This document shows, piece by piece, positions 1 through 12,579 of a stretch of DNA of 64,000 nucleotides (position 1 is the first letter of the stretch; each line of letters begins with the position of its first letter). Made by a program: the position numbers and the translations under genes. Below the pieces are notes generated by a model that saw nothing but the letters and a program-made list of their open reading frames with translations, had not been told where the DNA came from and did no database searches. This DNA is from Notospermus geniculatus (Eukaryota; Nemertea; Pilidiophora; Heteronemertea; Lineidae): assembly GCA_002633025.1 (NCBI GenBank), contig NMRB01000724.1:200568-264567 (forward strand), given 5' to 3'.

Positions 1-244
1 TGATGAAGTGGACCCCATCTCTATAAGAATAGCATGCAGCTACTGCTAAAGTAGGCTACTGCTGGTCATTGCAGCGTGATGCAGCACTTTTCCAGTAGCC
101 ATGAGCATCGTCTTGTTTTGGTGAGGGCACAGTTGCCAGAAATCAATGATCCACGTACATTGTACTGATGGAATATCTTTGCCGTAATGGTTATTAACCC
201 TTACTTATTCCTTTCCTTGTTCCTTATTCTCAGCATTGCTCTAT

Positions 245-683
245 AGCCCTGGTACACCTACATGTATCTAAAATCCCCGTGCTTTTTGAGACACGGGTTT
301 TTCCCGAACCAGAAAAAACATGGCGGGCGGTTACACTTCATAAAATGTGATTGGTAATAAGTTCCCTAAGCCGGCGATAGGTGCACTGCATGTAGGCAAC
401 TCTCCATAATCAAGTGGCGGCTGGAGGTGTGAAATAGCCTGTATGCATGTGCATGACTCATTGATTTGCATCGCCGTCTATCGGGGTGCTCGGAACTACA
501 GGCAGACACGGGGACTTCGCGGTTACACTACGTAAAATACCCGTGTCTAAAATAGCCCCAGTGTAGCCCCTTCCAGGACTGGGGATGATAAGCATGGGGA
601 TTTCAGACACAGGTCTGTTTAGACTTGGTGATTTATAGGTGTAACCGCAAAATCCCGGGGATTTATGTAGTGTAACCACAGCT
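245..683. mobile_element. MITE, TTACACTACAT family
   Basis: Non-coding element bounded by inverted ends: agccctggtacacc on the left and gtgtaaccacagct on the right. The same terminal words recur at 5103-5559, 6202-6563 and 13257-13489, so this is a dispersed family. Inside are alternating runs such as ccccgtg and cacggg. No transposase is present, so it is non-autonomous. The superfamily is not resolved. Confidence 0.65.
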
Positions 684-1214
684 TATGTTGCTGGCTATAC
701 TCTGAAATCTATTGCCTCTGAAGTTACTTCTTGGGATGGAACCAGTTGTGTTCTTGTTGACAGCTTATTCATCAGCTTATTGACAATAACAAAAGATATC
801 TTTGTGATATTTCATAACATCATAACCAACATTATATATATAGCATGGGCATGGTCTGAAAAATCTGTTCGTTGTTTGATCCTATTGCTCCTCACACATT
901 TTGGTAAGTACCACAAAGGAAAAGGAAAAAATATCCCACACGGAAGGAATCACGGCTGCCAATATCATACCCCACACTATTTACACACTTCCCTGAGATC
1001 CGGACCTGTATATTCCATGACAAAGAAGAATTCTTTTTCTCCCTTTCTTTCTGACAATGACCCTGAGGGTTTATACCCAAATAAGGGTGATATGCGATTG
1101 TCTTGACTTCTGTAATGAAAATCTTGGATGGTATATTGGATTTAAATCGTGAGTGATAGAGGAGATTAAAGCCAAGAAACTAGTGACTTCATGTTACTGA
1201 TGGAGGGAACAAAG

Positions 1215-1860
1215 NNNNNNNNNNNNNNNNNNNNNNNNNNNNNNNNNNNNNNNNNNNNNNNNNNNNNNNNNNNNNNNNNNNNNNNNNNNNNNNNNNNNNN
1301 NNNNNNNNNNNNNNNNNNNNNNNNNNNNNNNNNNNNNNNNNNNNNNNNNNNNNNNNNNNNNNNNNNNNNNNNNNNNNNNNNNNNNNNNNNNNNNNNNNNN
1401 NNNNNNNNNNNNNNNNNNNNNNNNNNNNNNNNNNNNNNNNNNNNNNNNNNNNNNNNNNNNNNNNNNNNNNNNNNNNNNNNNNNNNNNNNNNNNNNNNNNN
1501 NNNNNNNNNNNNNNNNNNNNNNNNNNNNNNNNNNNNNNNNNNNNNNNNNNNNNNNNNNNNNNNNNNNNNNNNNNNNNNNNNNNNNNNNNNNNNNNNNNNN
1601 NNNNNNNNNNNNNNNNNNNNNNNNNNNNNNNNNNNNNNNNNNNNNNNNNNNNNNNNNNNNNNNNNNNNNNNNNNNNNNNNNNNNNNNNNNNNNNNNNNNN
1701 NNNNNNNNNNNNNNNNNNNNNNNNNNNNNNNNNNNNNNNNNNNNNNNNNNNNNNNNNNNNNNNNNNNNNNNNNNNNNNNNNNNNNNNNNNNNNNNNNNNN
1801 NNNNNNNNNNNNNNNNNNNNNNNNNNNNNNNNNNNNNNNNNNNNNNNNNNNNNNNNNNNN
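1215..1860. other. Assembly gap (646 N)
   Basis: A run of N. Any open frame crossing it is meaningless. It lies inside the duplicated block, exactly where copy 1 and copy 2 stop matching, so the gap probably hides the junction. Single N bases also occur at 17460, 28196 and 34721. Confidence 1.
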
Positions 1861-2168
1861 AAACTGCACAGTGTAAACACGCTACTGGGCTCGGCCCACT
1901 TGAATGACTCGCCTTTAGTGAAGTGCGCATGCTCATTTATCGGCCTTGAACTCAATGCGTCATTGCCGCGAATGATCATGGGCGCAGCCATATTGAAAAT
2001 GACGGAGATTCCCTACCTCCACAGAAAGGAGAGCCGGCGCTTCAGATATTGGCACGGTTTTCATGGTGCAGTGTAAATGGGGTAAAATGCTCTTTCTGAG
2101 GCGGGCCTGGCCCGGGTCGAGCATGGCACGGTTCGTCCAGGCCAAAATTCTGCGTAGTGTAAAAACGG
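1861..2168. other. Partial inverted-end element next to the gap
   Basis: This segment is absent from copy 2 of the duplication. It opens after the gap with cagtgtaaacacg and closes with gtagtgtaaaaacggct, which resembles the ends of the TTACACTACAT MITE family. It is probably the right part of an element whose left part lies in the N run. No coding capacity is seen. Confidence 0.35.
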
Positions 2169-3099
2169 CTTTATATCAGATATGCTAGCATCAGTGCATG
2201 TTACTTTTATGTTGTTGACTAGTTCCTGGTCAAATTGTTCTTGTGAAAATGCAAGTGACTATCTTTGACTGTGCGCATCTTTCTTTGGGCTCAAATTTGC
2301 TCACGTATTACTAACTGTGCAAAATCTCTGGGTAACCCTGTCATATTAGATATGCAACTCTCTGTCTTCAATATTTTGTAGTGGCAGTGATGTTGACTTG
2401 ACTTGGCTAAGGTCATGGATCACCTATGTATTTCAAGCTAAACCTGAAGATGGCTTACTCTTGGATCGCAACATTCGCTTTTCAAACATTGCAGCCGTAA
2501 CGATGTAAACCTGCTGCCCAGCAAAGCTCTGATAGTTTGGCATGCTTTATGGGACATTATGGTGTTACTGCAAGTTTTGCTTGACTGGTTATGGAAATAG
2601 CCATGGAAATAGAAAATCGGTCCATGGCTATAACTTTTAATCAAATAACGCTGCGGAATGGAGTCACAGGATTTAAGTAAAAGAAGTGTCCAGTCCATAA
2701 ATTTTGTACCGAGTATAGGACATAAATTTCCATGGACTGTTTCAGACCTTAGTATGTTGATTAAACATCGATTGAGAGGCTGCACTCCGAAGCAGGAGTT
2801 AGTGTCATCAGCATGTTCGGTTGCATGCAGGGCACTACTCAGCAGCACAGACTGGGCAGAATTCTGCCACAACTAAATTAAGTTGACAACTCCTTCAGTT
2901 CATGAGATATGCTGGTAAAAAGGCCAAGGGTTACATGAAATACAATGCCTCGTCATTTCAGCCTCTACCTCATTTTATTCACGACGCAACTTCGAAAACC
3001 TGGTTATTCGCCACGCCCAGCGTGCGCCTTGTTTCCGTACGTTTTCCAGTATTCGAGTTGAAATTCATGCTTAATTCCTGACTGGTTCGTGGAATTAAG
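2169..3099. other. Non-coding, tail of duplicated block
   Basis: Continues copy 1 of the duplication to 2941 and then a short unique stretch. The open frames on either strand, up to 144 codons, show no recognisable domain and shift between the two copies. I see no gene. Confidence 0.5.
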
Positions 3100-3101
3100 T
3101 A

Positions 3102-3257
3102 CAGTGGAACCTGGACCATTGAACACCTCCGTACATTGAACACCTCCCTACATTGAACACTAAGCCTACTTTTGGGGACTTTAGTACTTTGAACACCTGT
3201 GTACATTGAACATTTTGAGCTGGTCCCGTAAGTGTTCAATGTAGGCAGGTTCCACTG
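3102..3257. mobile_element. Tc1/mariner-like MITE
   Basis: A 156-bp element flanked by TA on both sides, with inverted ends CAGTGGAACCTG and CAGGTTCCACTG. TA target duplications with CAGTG-type ends are usual for Tc1/mariner non-autonomous elements. Inside is a short tandem repeat around the word cattgaacacctcc. It has no coding capacity. Confidence 0.7.
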
Positions 3258-3259
3258 TA

Positions 3260-4867
3260 ATTACATACTCTCATTGCGGTTTGGGTCGACACAACTGTTT
3301 CAGTTTGATGTGGACCCTGCTATATTTCACCAGCAGCAAAAATTTTGTGCACAAGGTTCCAAATTAGAAATTACTCGGTCCTTCATTCATGACTTTTGAT
3401 CATTATTTCCAAAAGTGCAAAAAGTCAACTAGACATTAACAAGATTGCTCATGGTTCTTTAAGATATTAACTTCATTATTCAGCACTTAAACACTGGCGT
3501 TTTATCAAGTTGATGCACGCATCTCACAATTTTGCTTCAAACCTTGCTTAAAGCAAACTGCTCTTCAATGATGCTTCACCAAGGAATTCTCCAGTAAATT
3601 AGAACCTGCCTTCAAATCCTTGCCAATCCTTGCACATTTCAGCTCAACCTTGCCTGACTTCAGTGCATGTCAACTGAAAAACAGGCACTGGAATGTACAA
3701 TAGGTATAGTCACCTTGCTTGGACGAAGCAATAGATGATTCTTGGAAATAAGTCCATGGTCAATAGTTCTTAAGCCAGAGTATCATTCATTCCCTTTCGT
3801 CAGGCACCCAGGATAATTGGTTGCTCGATTTGCGTGGCCAGATTTGATGAAATTCAAACAATGATTTTCGGATGTAAGAGTATTAGTTTGATGAAGAGGA
3901 TGAACACTGAATGGATCATCTTCCAGCATCTTTTCCACGGAAGAGTACTTGGTCTAATCTGGGGCTTCGGTATCATGGAGGGGTTCAGATATCTTGGCTT
4001 TCCTTGAGTCACTTTGAAATTGACCTCTTTGAATTACAAAACGACAAACAAGACCTTCAGAATCTTCTTAGGAAGGGGAAATTTTCTCATCTCTTGATGA
4101 TGTATTTGTTTTTTTCCACTTCTACTTTTATGATGCATTAGCTTCAGGCATTTCCCTCCATTCAAAAGCATACTTCTTTTCACTCGATCAATAAACAGAG
4201 ATCTTTATGTAAAAATCTAGATACAAAAACAGATCAACTTTTATGGATGTGTTAATGGCCACATTTTCTGACTCAACCGGCAGAATGTGACAACTCAATA
4301 TTATGGTAAGGGACGATAGGGCTACAGTATGTAGAACTCATTTCCCACATTGCTGTCGTGGGAATCGGAAATTTGCGCTGTGTGTGGAAAAAGTGTTTGC
4401 TTGAGGCATCATGCTGTGTCTTTCTTAGAAATGCATCTTTAAAAAATATTTTTCTGAATGATTACTGACTGCTCCCAAGACTTCCATTTTTGATGTGTTT
4501 TACCTCATTTTCTTGTGCCATTAGTAATGTTTTCTTTCTAGAAAGTTTTATAGAAGCTGAATAAAATCCGACCTTAGGTTTTCATTGGGTGTTCCTATTA
4601 TTGAAATTAATGTAAACATCCAGTTGATAGTCTGCTCATGCAAAATGGAGATTGTGGTCACTGAATTAATCATTTTGGTCATAGGGACTTGGAATTATGA
4701 TTCCAATTTGCAATTCAGTTCCCCTGTGGACAGTTACGTCTGAAGCAAGGCCATCACTGAATTGAAAAGAGCAGTATACAGAGCGGTAAATATTGACGAT
4801 CCTTAAATCATCTGTCATCATAAATTTGTGTTGCGGCTGATAGAACGGTCTTTTGGCAGCGGTGATG
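3260..4867. other. No gene seen between the two duplicate blocks
   Basis: Unique AT-rich sequence of about 1.6 kb between the duplicated copies. Open frames are short and unlike any family I know. No clear inverted-repeat element or tandem array was found. Confidence 0.5.
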
Positions 4868-5102
4868 GCGTGGACCCCATCTCTATAAGAATAGCATGCA
4901 GCTACTGCTAAAGTACTGCTGGTCATTGCAGCTGTGATAAGCACGTTTCCAGCAGCCATGAGCGTCGACTTGTTTTGGTGAGGGCACAGTTGCCAGAAAT
5001 CAATGATCCACGTACATTGTACTGATGGAATATCTTTTGCCGTAATGGTTATTAACCCTTACTTATTCCTTTCCTTGTTCCTTATTCTCAGCATTGTTCT
5101 AT

Positions 5103-5559
5103 AGCCCTGGTTACACCTATCTAAAATCCCCGTGCTTTTTGAGACTCGTTTTTTTTCCGAACCAGAAAAAACGCGGCATTGACACGGCGAGCGGTTACAC
5201 TTCATAAAATGCGATTGGTAATAAGTTCCGTAACTCGGCGATAGGGGCACTGCATGTACATGCAACTCTCCGTATCAAACGGTGGCTGGAGGTGTGAAAT
5301 AGCCTTATGCATGCTCGTGACTCATCAATTTGCATCGCCGTCTGTCGGGGTGCTCGGAAATACAGGCAGACACGGGGACTTCGCGGTTACACTACATAAA
5401 ATACCTGTGTCTAAAATAGCCCCGGTGTAGCCCCTTCAAGGACTGGGGATGATAAGCATGGGGATTTCAGACACGGGTGTATTTAGACTCAGTGATTTAT
5501 AGGTGTAACCGCAAAATCCCCGGAGTAAGCACAGGGATTTATGTAGTGTAACCACAGCT
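5103..5559. mobile_element. MITE, TTACACTACAT family (duplicate copy)
   Basis: Counterpart of the element at 245-683 inside the second copy of the duplicated block. The left end reads agccctggttacacc and the right end gtgtaaccacagct. A few indels separate the two copies, which gives a rough measure of the divergence between the duplicated blocks. Confidence 0.65.
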
Positions 5560-5585
5560 TGTGTTGCTGGCTACTCTGAAATCTA

Positions 5586-5776
5586 TTGCATCTGAAGTAT
5601 TCTTGGGATGGAACCAGTGGTGTTCTTGTTGACAGCTTTTTCATCAGCTTATTGACAATAACAAAAGATATCTTTGTGATATTTCATAACATCATAACCA
5701 ACATTATATATATAGCATGGACATGGGCTGAAAAATCTGTTCGTTGTTTGATCCTATTGCTCCACACACATTTTGG
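5586..5776 (+). other. Possible exon, hydrophobic ORF before a splice donor
   Basis: An open frame encodes a hydrophobic stretch (DIFVIFHNIITNIIYIAW is the core) and runs into a consensus 5' splice site, TTTTG then GTAAGT. The same frame and donor are kept in the first copy (about 720-902). This could be a membrane-protein exon, but no family is recognised. Conservation between copies may only reflect recent duplication. Beyond the donor the frame stays open, which weakens the case. Confidence 0.2.
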
Positions 5777-6201
5777 TAAGTACCACAAAGGAAAAGGAAA
5801 AAATATCCCACACGGAAGGAATCACGGCTGCCAATATCATACCCCACACTATTTACACACTTCCCTGAGATCCGGACCTGTATATTCCATGACAAAGAAG
5901 AATTCTTTTTCTCCCTTTCTTTCTGACAATGACCCTGAGGGTTTATACCCAAATAAGGGTGATATGCGATTGTCTTGACTTCTGTAATGAAAATCTTGGA
6001 TGGTATATTGGATTTAAATCGTGAGTGATAGAGGAGATTAAAGCCAAGAAACTAGTGACTTCATGTTACTGATGGAGGGAACAAAGTCATCTCGGATTAC
6101 TTGATATTGTGATTGTTCCTATATCGTCATGAGGTTGACCAAGAAGTGAAAGCGGAATTTTGACGGTGTCGCTGTGGAATCCAAATAACTCATCAAGTTT
6201 A

Positions 6202-6563
6202 TAGCCGTGGTTACACTACATAAAATCCCCGGGTTTTTTGCGGTCACACCTATGAATTACAGGGCTTCAAGAAACCCGTGTCTGGAAAACCCGGGTTTTT
6301 GAAACACGGCAAGCTCGCCGTGCTTTTCAAAATCCCAGTGTTTTCATTAGTTCTTAGCACGGCTACAGATGGCGCAGCCATTGAGTGACGTCATTTCCGC
6401 GCCGCCAGCAATGTGTGCCATTAATACAGAAATGACCGAAGAGTCAGTGCATGCTGTCGCATGGCTACTTAACTACAACGTAGTAGTGTGACCTCTCGCC
6501 GGGCTTTTCGTACACACGGGTCTGGAAGAACATGGGTATTTTCAACAGGTGTAACCGTAGCTA
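6202..6563. mobile_element. MITE, TTACACTACAT family
   Basis: Left end tagccgtggttacactac, right end gtgtaaccgtagcta, about 360 bp. It shares its termini and the cccgggtttttt / aacacggcaagc internal words with the copies at 245, 5103 and 13257. It sits in the part of block 2 that has no match in block 1, so it may be an insertion specific to one copy. Confidence 0.65.
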
Positions 6564-7204
6564 TTACGGTGCCGTAGGAAATCAACGTGTGGTTCAGAAT
6601 CTCCCACACCTGCAGACAACAAGCAATTTTAAAAAAAAACCTTTGGCAACAAGAGACAAACATAGATGAAACTATTACTGGTTTGTTCATTTATCTCTAA
6701 GTGCCCTTGAAAATCACCAAAATTTGATCAAATAATTAGTTATTATTGCCAATAATTTTATGTGCAAACAATATCTGATTTGATGTAAAAATATTGACAG
6801 AAATCAAATGTGTTACAATTTCTGTCAAATCAAACATGAAATCTAAATTATGTTTTCTCGCGATACATGACTTCCCTTTGATTCAAATGCACTGTCGAGT
6901 TATGCCAACAATAACCATCCTACCGGGACATGTACATGATTGATTAAAACCTAGCATTTAAGCTCGGTTGTATCCAGATCGGACATGATTAGTTGCGGAA
7001 ATCCACTGTAGTTATTCAGCTCCCTGGATAATATTCACGAATGGGAACTGAGCCCTGCATGATACGGTGAATTACTACCTCTCAGTGATCAGGATTAATG
7101 AAGTTTGAACAGTAGTCTGTCCTGTTCGATCATTCACAAAAACGAGGACCTGAATGGGTTGTTGCCATTGGGGTTATATGTGGCGCTTTCTTTTTGCTAC
7201 TTCG
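6564..7204. other. No gene seen, copy-2-specific stretch
   Basis: About 640 bases of AT-rich sequence belonging to the middle of block 2. No coding region, tandem repeat or paired inverted ends were recognised. Confidence 0.4.
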
Positions 7205-8003
7205 CCTACTTCATCTTATATCAGAAATGCTAAGCATCAGTGCATGTTACTTTTATGTTGTTGACTAGTTCCTGGTCAAATTGTTCTTGTGAAAATGCAA
7301 GTGACTATCTTTGACTGTGCGCATCTTTCTTTGGGCTCAACTTTGCTCACGTATTACTAACTGTGCAAAATGTCTGGGTAACCCTGTCATATTAGACATG
7401 CAACTCTCTGTCTTCAATATTTTGTAGTGGCAGTGATGTTGACTTGACTTGGCTATAAGGTCATGGATTACCTATGTATTTCAAGCTAAACCTGAAGATG
7501 GCCGGCTTACTCGTGGATCACAAAAACATTTGCTTTTCAAACATTGCAGCCGTAATGATGTAAACCTGCTGCCCAGCAAAGCTCTGATAGTTTGGCATGC
7601 TTTATGGGACATTATGGTGTTACTGCAAGTTTTGCTTGACTGGTTATGGAAATAGCCATGGAAATAGAAAATCGGTCCATGGCAATAACTTTTAATCAAA
7701 TAGACGCTGTGGAATGGAGTCACAGGATTTAAGTAAAAGAAGTGTCCAGTCCATAAATTTTGTACCGAGTATAGGACATAAATTTCCATGGACTGTTTCA
7801 GACCTTAGTATGTTGATTAAACATCGATTGAGAGGCTGCACTCCGAAGCAGGAGTTAGTGTAGATCAGCATGTTCGGTTGCAGGGCACTACTCAGCAGCA
7901 CGACTGGGCAGAATTCTGCCACAACTAAATTAAGTTGACAACTCCTTCAGTTCATGAGATATGCTGGTAAAAAGGCCAAGGGTTACATGAAATCTAAATT
8001 TAA

Positions 8004-8149
8004 GGGCCGTATCCACCAACGAAGATGATCTTGAACTCAGGTTGAGCCACAGCTTTTCAATTGTTGAGGCTTGCCAGGGTGTGATGTGACAATGGAAAAG
8101 TTGTGGCTCAATCTGAGTTCAAGATAATCTTCGTTGGTGCATACGGCCC
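8004..8149. mobile_element. TTAA-flanked MITE (GGGCCGTAT family), copy 1
   Basis: A 146-bp foldback with arms of roughly 50 bp (left end GGGCCGTATCCACCAACGA, right end TTGGTGCATACGGCCC) and TTAA directly outside both ends (8000-8003 and 8150-8153). TTAA target duplication is the hallmark of piggyBac-type transposition. A diverged copy lies at 55942-56090. No coding capacity. Confidence 0.75.
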
Positions 8150-8768
8150 TTAAACTGCAGGATGAATGTGAAAAGGTAATTTTCTCTAACATAACTCTGA
8201 CAGTGTTGAAGGCTTTACAAAGATTCTGGGTCTTGTACAGGATGATTCAGCAGCCCCTTTTGATGGTTCTAAATATTGGATTTCTGCGTGTGTCTGACAT
8301 CGTCCATGCAGGATGTGCGAGATAATGGCCACCCTCACTACCTGATTAGATAGCCAAAGATTGCATGATGAACACTAGTTAATTATGACATGAACTGAGT
8401 CTGTGGAATAATACATTGTCTCATATTAAAGCATGTATGCTTATTTTGGTGCCATGAATCTAGGGAGTGTCTCGCTTTGGAAAATTTGTAGGAGATGTGT
8501 CATTATCTAAGCTAATAGAAGATAGATGTTGCCGGGGTCTTCTTCGCATGGCCTTTTGGCGTGCCAGGGCGGGTTGTTTGGGAAAGTGACTAAAAGCTAC
8601 TATTATATGGATTTAAAATTTGTTAATAAAGATAAATATCACCAAAGAATAGTAAGCTAAACTTCAACAAGATGGGTTCATGCAGAGCAGTTGGTTCTGT
8701 AAATATCGTTAAATATCGAATTTGACCTGAGTGGATATGACTTTGATTTCAAGGTTCATGTAATCTAA

Positions 8769-8893
8769 GGGCCGTATGTCTGGGTCAGAATTCAGCCAGA
8801 CTTTAATGAAAGTCCAACTTTTTCTCAATGCTCCAAGCGTGGAGAAAGTCTAACTTATACTTTTGGCTAAAGTCCGACTCGAGCATACAGCCC
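8769..8893. mobile_element. Short foldback MITE
   Basis: A 125-bp inverted-repeat element. The left end GGGCCGTATG pairs with the right end CATACAGCCC, and inner arms pair around the word gactttaatgaaagtc. TAA precedes and TTA follows the element, compatible with a 3-bp target duplication. It is related in its ends to the GGGCCGTAT elements at 8004 and 48984. Confidence 0.6.
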
Positions 8894-8899
8894 TTAGAG

Positions 8900-11552
8900 A
8901 CAGTGACCAATTCACTGACAAGGTATCATGGATTGCAGTAATTTGCAGCATATAAAGTTAATACAGTAGGCCTACTGTGTAGATGTCACTTAATTGATTG
9001 AAGATTTCAATGAAGAAATTGATGATTGTTATTTTGTGAAGATCAAAGTGAAGTTATCCAGCTTAAAAAATGATGGTCGACTATCATGCCTTCGGGGAAT
9101 GCATGTTCATACTCCATTGTACAGAAAAAAAGAAATCTGTGTGATAAAAAATCTGTAACAGGTTCATGGCGTAAAAGTCAAAGGTGTTGCAAATTCTGTA
9201 TTAATGGTTGCAAACGTTGATTAAAGTGCAAAGTCACACATAAAATGGATTGTGAGGGTTGTCGGAATTCTTGTACTTGACGTCATCGATGTGTCCCTCT
9301 CACCATGAGCCTTGGCGTTATAGGCCCTACCAGTTAAGTATTCCATTTTATCAGCAGTTATTTCTTGTTGTGGTGTTTGTGCTTCTGTTCAGCCGTTGAA
9401 AGCATCGTGTCGTCTGCTATGGTGTGAACATCATTTTTCATTGGGTTATTGTGTAAAGTTACGGCATTGCTGGTAGTTTTACGTTCTTCATGCATTTATG
9501 ACCAGTAATTTTTGTTTGTCAACTTCTGTGAACTAGTAATACATTTTGCTTAAAGATTCACGCAAGAATTGGTCTAGTGATATGTTATCGACAGGTGCGC
9601 ACTTTGTACTTAAGAAAAAAGACTTATCCAACTTGTTAGCAGAAGTCGCACAAAGATATAATTAGTTCTGGCTCTTTCTCTTTGCTATAGGACTGTCATG
9701 TTGTTGCTGGAATGTTCTTTGCGTGTGAGAACTTTCTCATTCTTGAGTCTATCAGCTCTTAGTATTCTAGGTATTTTGTTTTAATTTCGTCATCTATTCA
9801 TTCATAACGTAAGCAACACAAGTAAAACAAAGATAAATGTGAAATAATCGATGTTCATTCTGTAAAAATGTAAAGATGAGCTAGTTGAGTAAAAAATCCA
9901 TACTTTCTAACAATGACGTCATGAACTAAACCTGTATGACATTTCATTGAATGATAAGAGCGTTAGCAATTATGATATCATACATTACATGACCTTTAAG
10001 ATATTTTGTGTTAAAGGAGCACTAAGTCGCGCACGTCTCTTTCTGACTCTCATGATTCTATTGACATTTTATGCCCTTTTACAGGTAGACCGCCTTCAGT
10101 TGCCAGCCTTCAATGGGCAATGACCACAATGGGTGAGTGATTATGAAAAGTTTGACCTATTTCAAGCAAGTGGACAACCAGTACCTTGGGATGTTTGCAA
10201 CTCCGTAACAATCCTCAATTTTGACTCATATCTGAGAATGATAGTTAACCCCTTCTAGTTGCTTCACTAACATAGTCTCCCATATAGTGCTGATAAAGGC
10301 ATGTTTTGCCCTCATGGTTGGAGGTATAGAGTGCCTTTAAGTGACTTCGCCAACTATGGCTTCCGTGAAAGAAACATTTTTCCTTACATATGGCCTAATA
10401 CCTGCCTATAGAGCTTTATTTTTTCTAACAGTCATATATAGTTTGCAACTAGGTAGTATCTAGTTTGATAATAATCCAATTGCACTATAAATGGTAGGAA
10501 TAAACACTCAAGTAACCACTCATGAAAATATCATGAGAAGATGGTGTATTTTAGGATGAAGCACTTCTATGCTACTAGAGTAATGACTAATCCCTGTATA
10601 TATCATTTCTGCTACACAGCACCTAATCAATACACAACTATACACATACATCCATGCAACATCCCAAATCTGTTTCCTCACAGTCCCTTTCAATTTCAAT
10701 ATTTAGTGTTCTTGTTTTCTTGTGATTTAGATGTTAGCTTCTGTCAAGTATAAATATAACTCAGCTGTTGTACTGTCTACACTTTTAAAAGTATATTTGA
10801 ACCCCGCGATCCAAATTTTGTAGTTGTCTAGTAAGTGCAGTAATGATTTTGTGTAGATTTTACCTTGATACAATTTCTACATCAGTCGGCTCTACATGAG
10901 TCTCCACTATTTTGTATTACCGGTACCATATTCATATGGGGCACCTCATTGGGGAAATTTCTTTCTTATGCAGTTCTCACTACTAGTATTTGGCGATGCC
11001 GCACTATACACAGTCACCACTCTATGAATACAGTTTTAGATATACGTGTTAAGGAGAGAACAATTCACTTCAACCCTGTCGATTTCATGTTTAATATGTT
11101 AAGTTTTAAATAGTGCCCAATGAAAAATGGAAAAATCAGCCAATAGACTGGACTTCCACAATTAAAACCATCTAGAACCAGTGGTAAATCAATATACATG
11201 AATATACTTATTGATATTTTTTTCTTTTCTAATCGAAGTCATCCTTGGACATTTCAGTTTGACGCATAGAGGGTTGGTGAAGCTCTACTACATGAATTAT
11301 TCATGAAGTACTTTATTGAAAAAGTGTTAAATCCTCATTTTCTAGATGGGAAAAATCAATTATAGCTAACAAGTGTATTTTCAAAAATGAATAATTCATT
11401 TATAATTTTGTGCCCATTAATGAGGTTGAACACTGTGCGGACTAATTAACTTGTTAGCAGAATTATCCTCTAATGATGTAAAATGGCAGCCATAAAAAAT
11501 ATGAGTTAATATTTCACCTCTTTGAATAGAATGATGGTTAAAGTTCTTTTGA
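8900..11552. other. Gene-poor stretch; one weak TTAA element
   Basis: About 2.6 kb of AT-rich DNA with no recognisable coding region. A weak candidate element spans 10017-10336: TTAA then AGGAGCACT on the left, AGTGCCT then TTAA on the right. Its inverted ends are only about 7-9 bp, so I do not count it as established. Confidence 0.4.
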
Positions 11553-11556
11553 TTAA

Positions 11557-11761
11557 CTCATTTGCCCCCAGATTTTAGCAGACAATCTTTTCTCATGAAG
11601 TTTTCTAAAACCCTTAGTAATAAATTGGCAAAAATTTGAAGAAACATTCTTCAGATGGTTGATAGGAACAACCTTGCTTCAAATAATTTTCAATCAGTAC
11701 CATAGGATGTGAGAAATCTTTGACAGACGATGCCGTCTGCTGGACTCTGGGGGCAGATGAG
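11557..11761. mobile_element. TTAA-flanked MITE (CTCATTTGCCCCCAGA ends)
   Basis: A 205-bp element with TTAA on both sides (11553-11556 and 11762-11765). The 16-bp inverted ends CTCATTTGCCCCCAGA and TCTGGGGGCAGATGAG pair with one mismatch. The TTAA duplication points to piggyBac-type mobilisation. The open frames that cross it are chance. Confidence 0.8.
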
Positions 11762-11767
11762 TTAAAG

Positions 11768-12360
11768 CAGCCTTTCTGGTTTTCTTTCTCCAGTGTTTTG
11801 TGTCTTCTGTCACTGACGCCATCTGCGTCCACAGTGACAGATAATCTGCAAGATTTTGAAGATGAAATTTGAAGTTGGATGTTCACCAAAATGCTGTCAT
11901 ATCCACCGTAAAGAAACACTGATGAACCAAATTTTCCAGGTCTAATCACAACTCCAACAACCACTTATCGAGAAATTTGAAGTTTTCGAGGAGAACATGG
12001 CCCCAAAGTGGCGGCATGAGACATATTGGGTGTGGTACTTGAGTGATGCATGTTGTTTAAAGTATGGGAACCTTCCTGCCTTTCCCACTTCTTCCACAGC
12101 TGTTTGCATTATGATCCATGTATTATGTTTCACAAGCTTGTTAAGAGACACTAACACACACTGAGAAATGCACAAGCGAGAAAAAAACGGGCATGTGTCT
12201 TGGATTCAAACCCCTGCCTTGACACATTCTTTCGCCCGTCTTCTTGGCTGGTCGATAAAGATTTAGATATGTATGTGAATATCCTTCCGACAAACGTGCC
12301 TCTTGTTGACAAGCAATGCCACTTTGTTAGCGCAATATCATGTTCAGTGACAAGGATGTG
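11768..12360. other. No gene seen
   Basis: About 590 bases with short unrecognised frames on the minus strand. No repeat structure was noted. Confidence 0.4.
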
Positions 12361-12364
12361 TTAA

Positions 12365-12579
12365 CTCTTTCAGACCTAAATGTAGGTGATTTTTCCGCCG
12401 CAACTCCCAGATCCTAGGCGATTTTTTTTAGACAAAAAATATTTCAGGATTTAAAAAAAAACTAATTTGCCAATCTTATCTTGTAGAAAATTGGGTTTAG
12501 GGGTGGACGGATATACTCGTTCATAGGATTTGGGAATGATTTTGGCAAACGGTTATATCCGTCCGTAGGGCCGAAAGAG
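12365..12579. mobile_element. TTAA-type MITE (CTCTTTCAGACC ends)
   Basis: TTAA then CTCTTTCAGACCTA on the left. The right end, read inward on the minus strand, is CTCTTTCGGCCCTA next to GTAA, which looks like TTAA with one change. It is about 215 bp and AT-rich, with no coding capacity. It belongs to the same broad class as the elements at 11557 and 20043. Confidence 0.65.

Larger units (their letters stand above)
1..2941 (+). repeat. Segmental duplication, copy 1
   Basis: This stretch matches 4868-7991 almost base for base with small indels, for example at 1-1214 against about 4868-6085 and 2163-2941 against about 7205-7991. The match ends sharply after the word gggttacatgaaat. The middle differs: copy 1 has a run of N and about 300 bases not present in copy 2. 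Divergence looks like a few percent by eye. It may be a tandem duplication or two alleles placed side by side by the assembler. Confidence 0.9.
4868..7991 (+). repeat. Segmental duplication, copy 2
   Basis: Second copy of the block at 1-2941, in direct orientation. It starts at the word gtggaccccatctctataag and ends at the same word as copy 1, after which an inverted-repeat element (8004-8149) follows. The central part, about 6086-7204, has no visible counterpart in copy 1, where there is a gap. No intact gene is seen inside. Confidence 0.9.

Noticed and set aside
780-1106. Full-length ORF of 108 codons conserved in both duplicate copies
   Set aside because: Conservation is explained by recent duplication, and a splice donor in the middle argues against the whole frame. 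Only the part before the donor is kept as a weak exon candidate.
1166-1991. Long open frames on both strands across 1194-1936
   Set aside because: They are made almost entirely of N and have no meaning.
2438-2872. 144-codon ORF on the minus strand
   Set aside because: In the second copy of the duplication the same region is frameshifted, and no domain is recognised.
10017-10336. A seventh TTAA-flanked element
   Set aside because: The inverted ends are only about seven bases with an indel; this could be chance.
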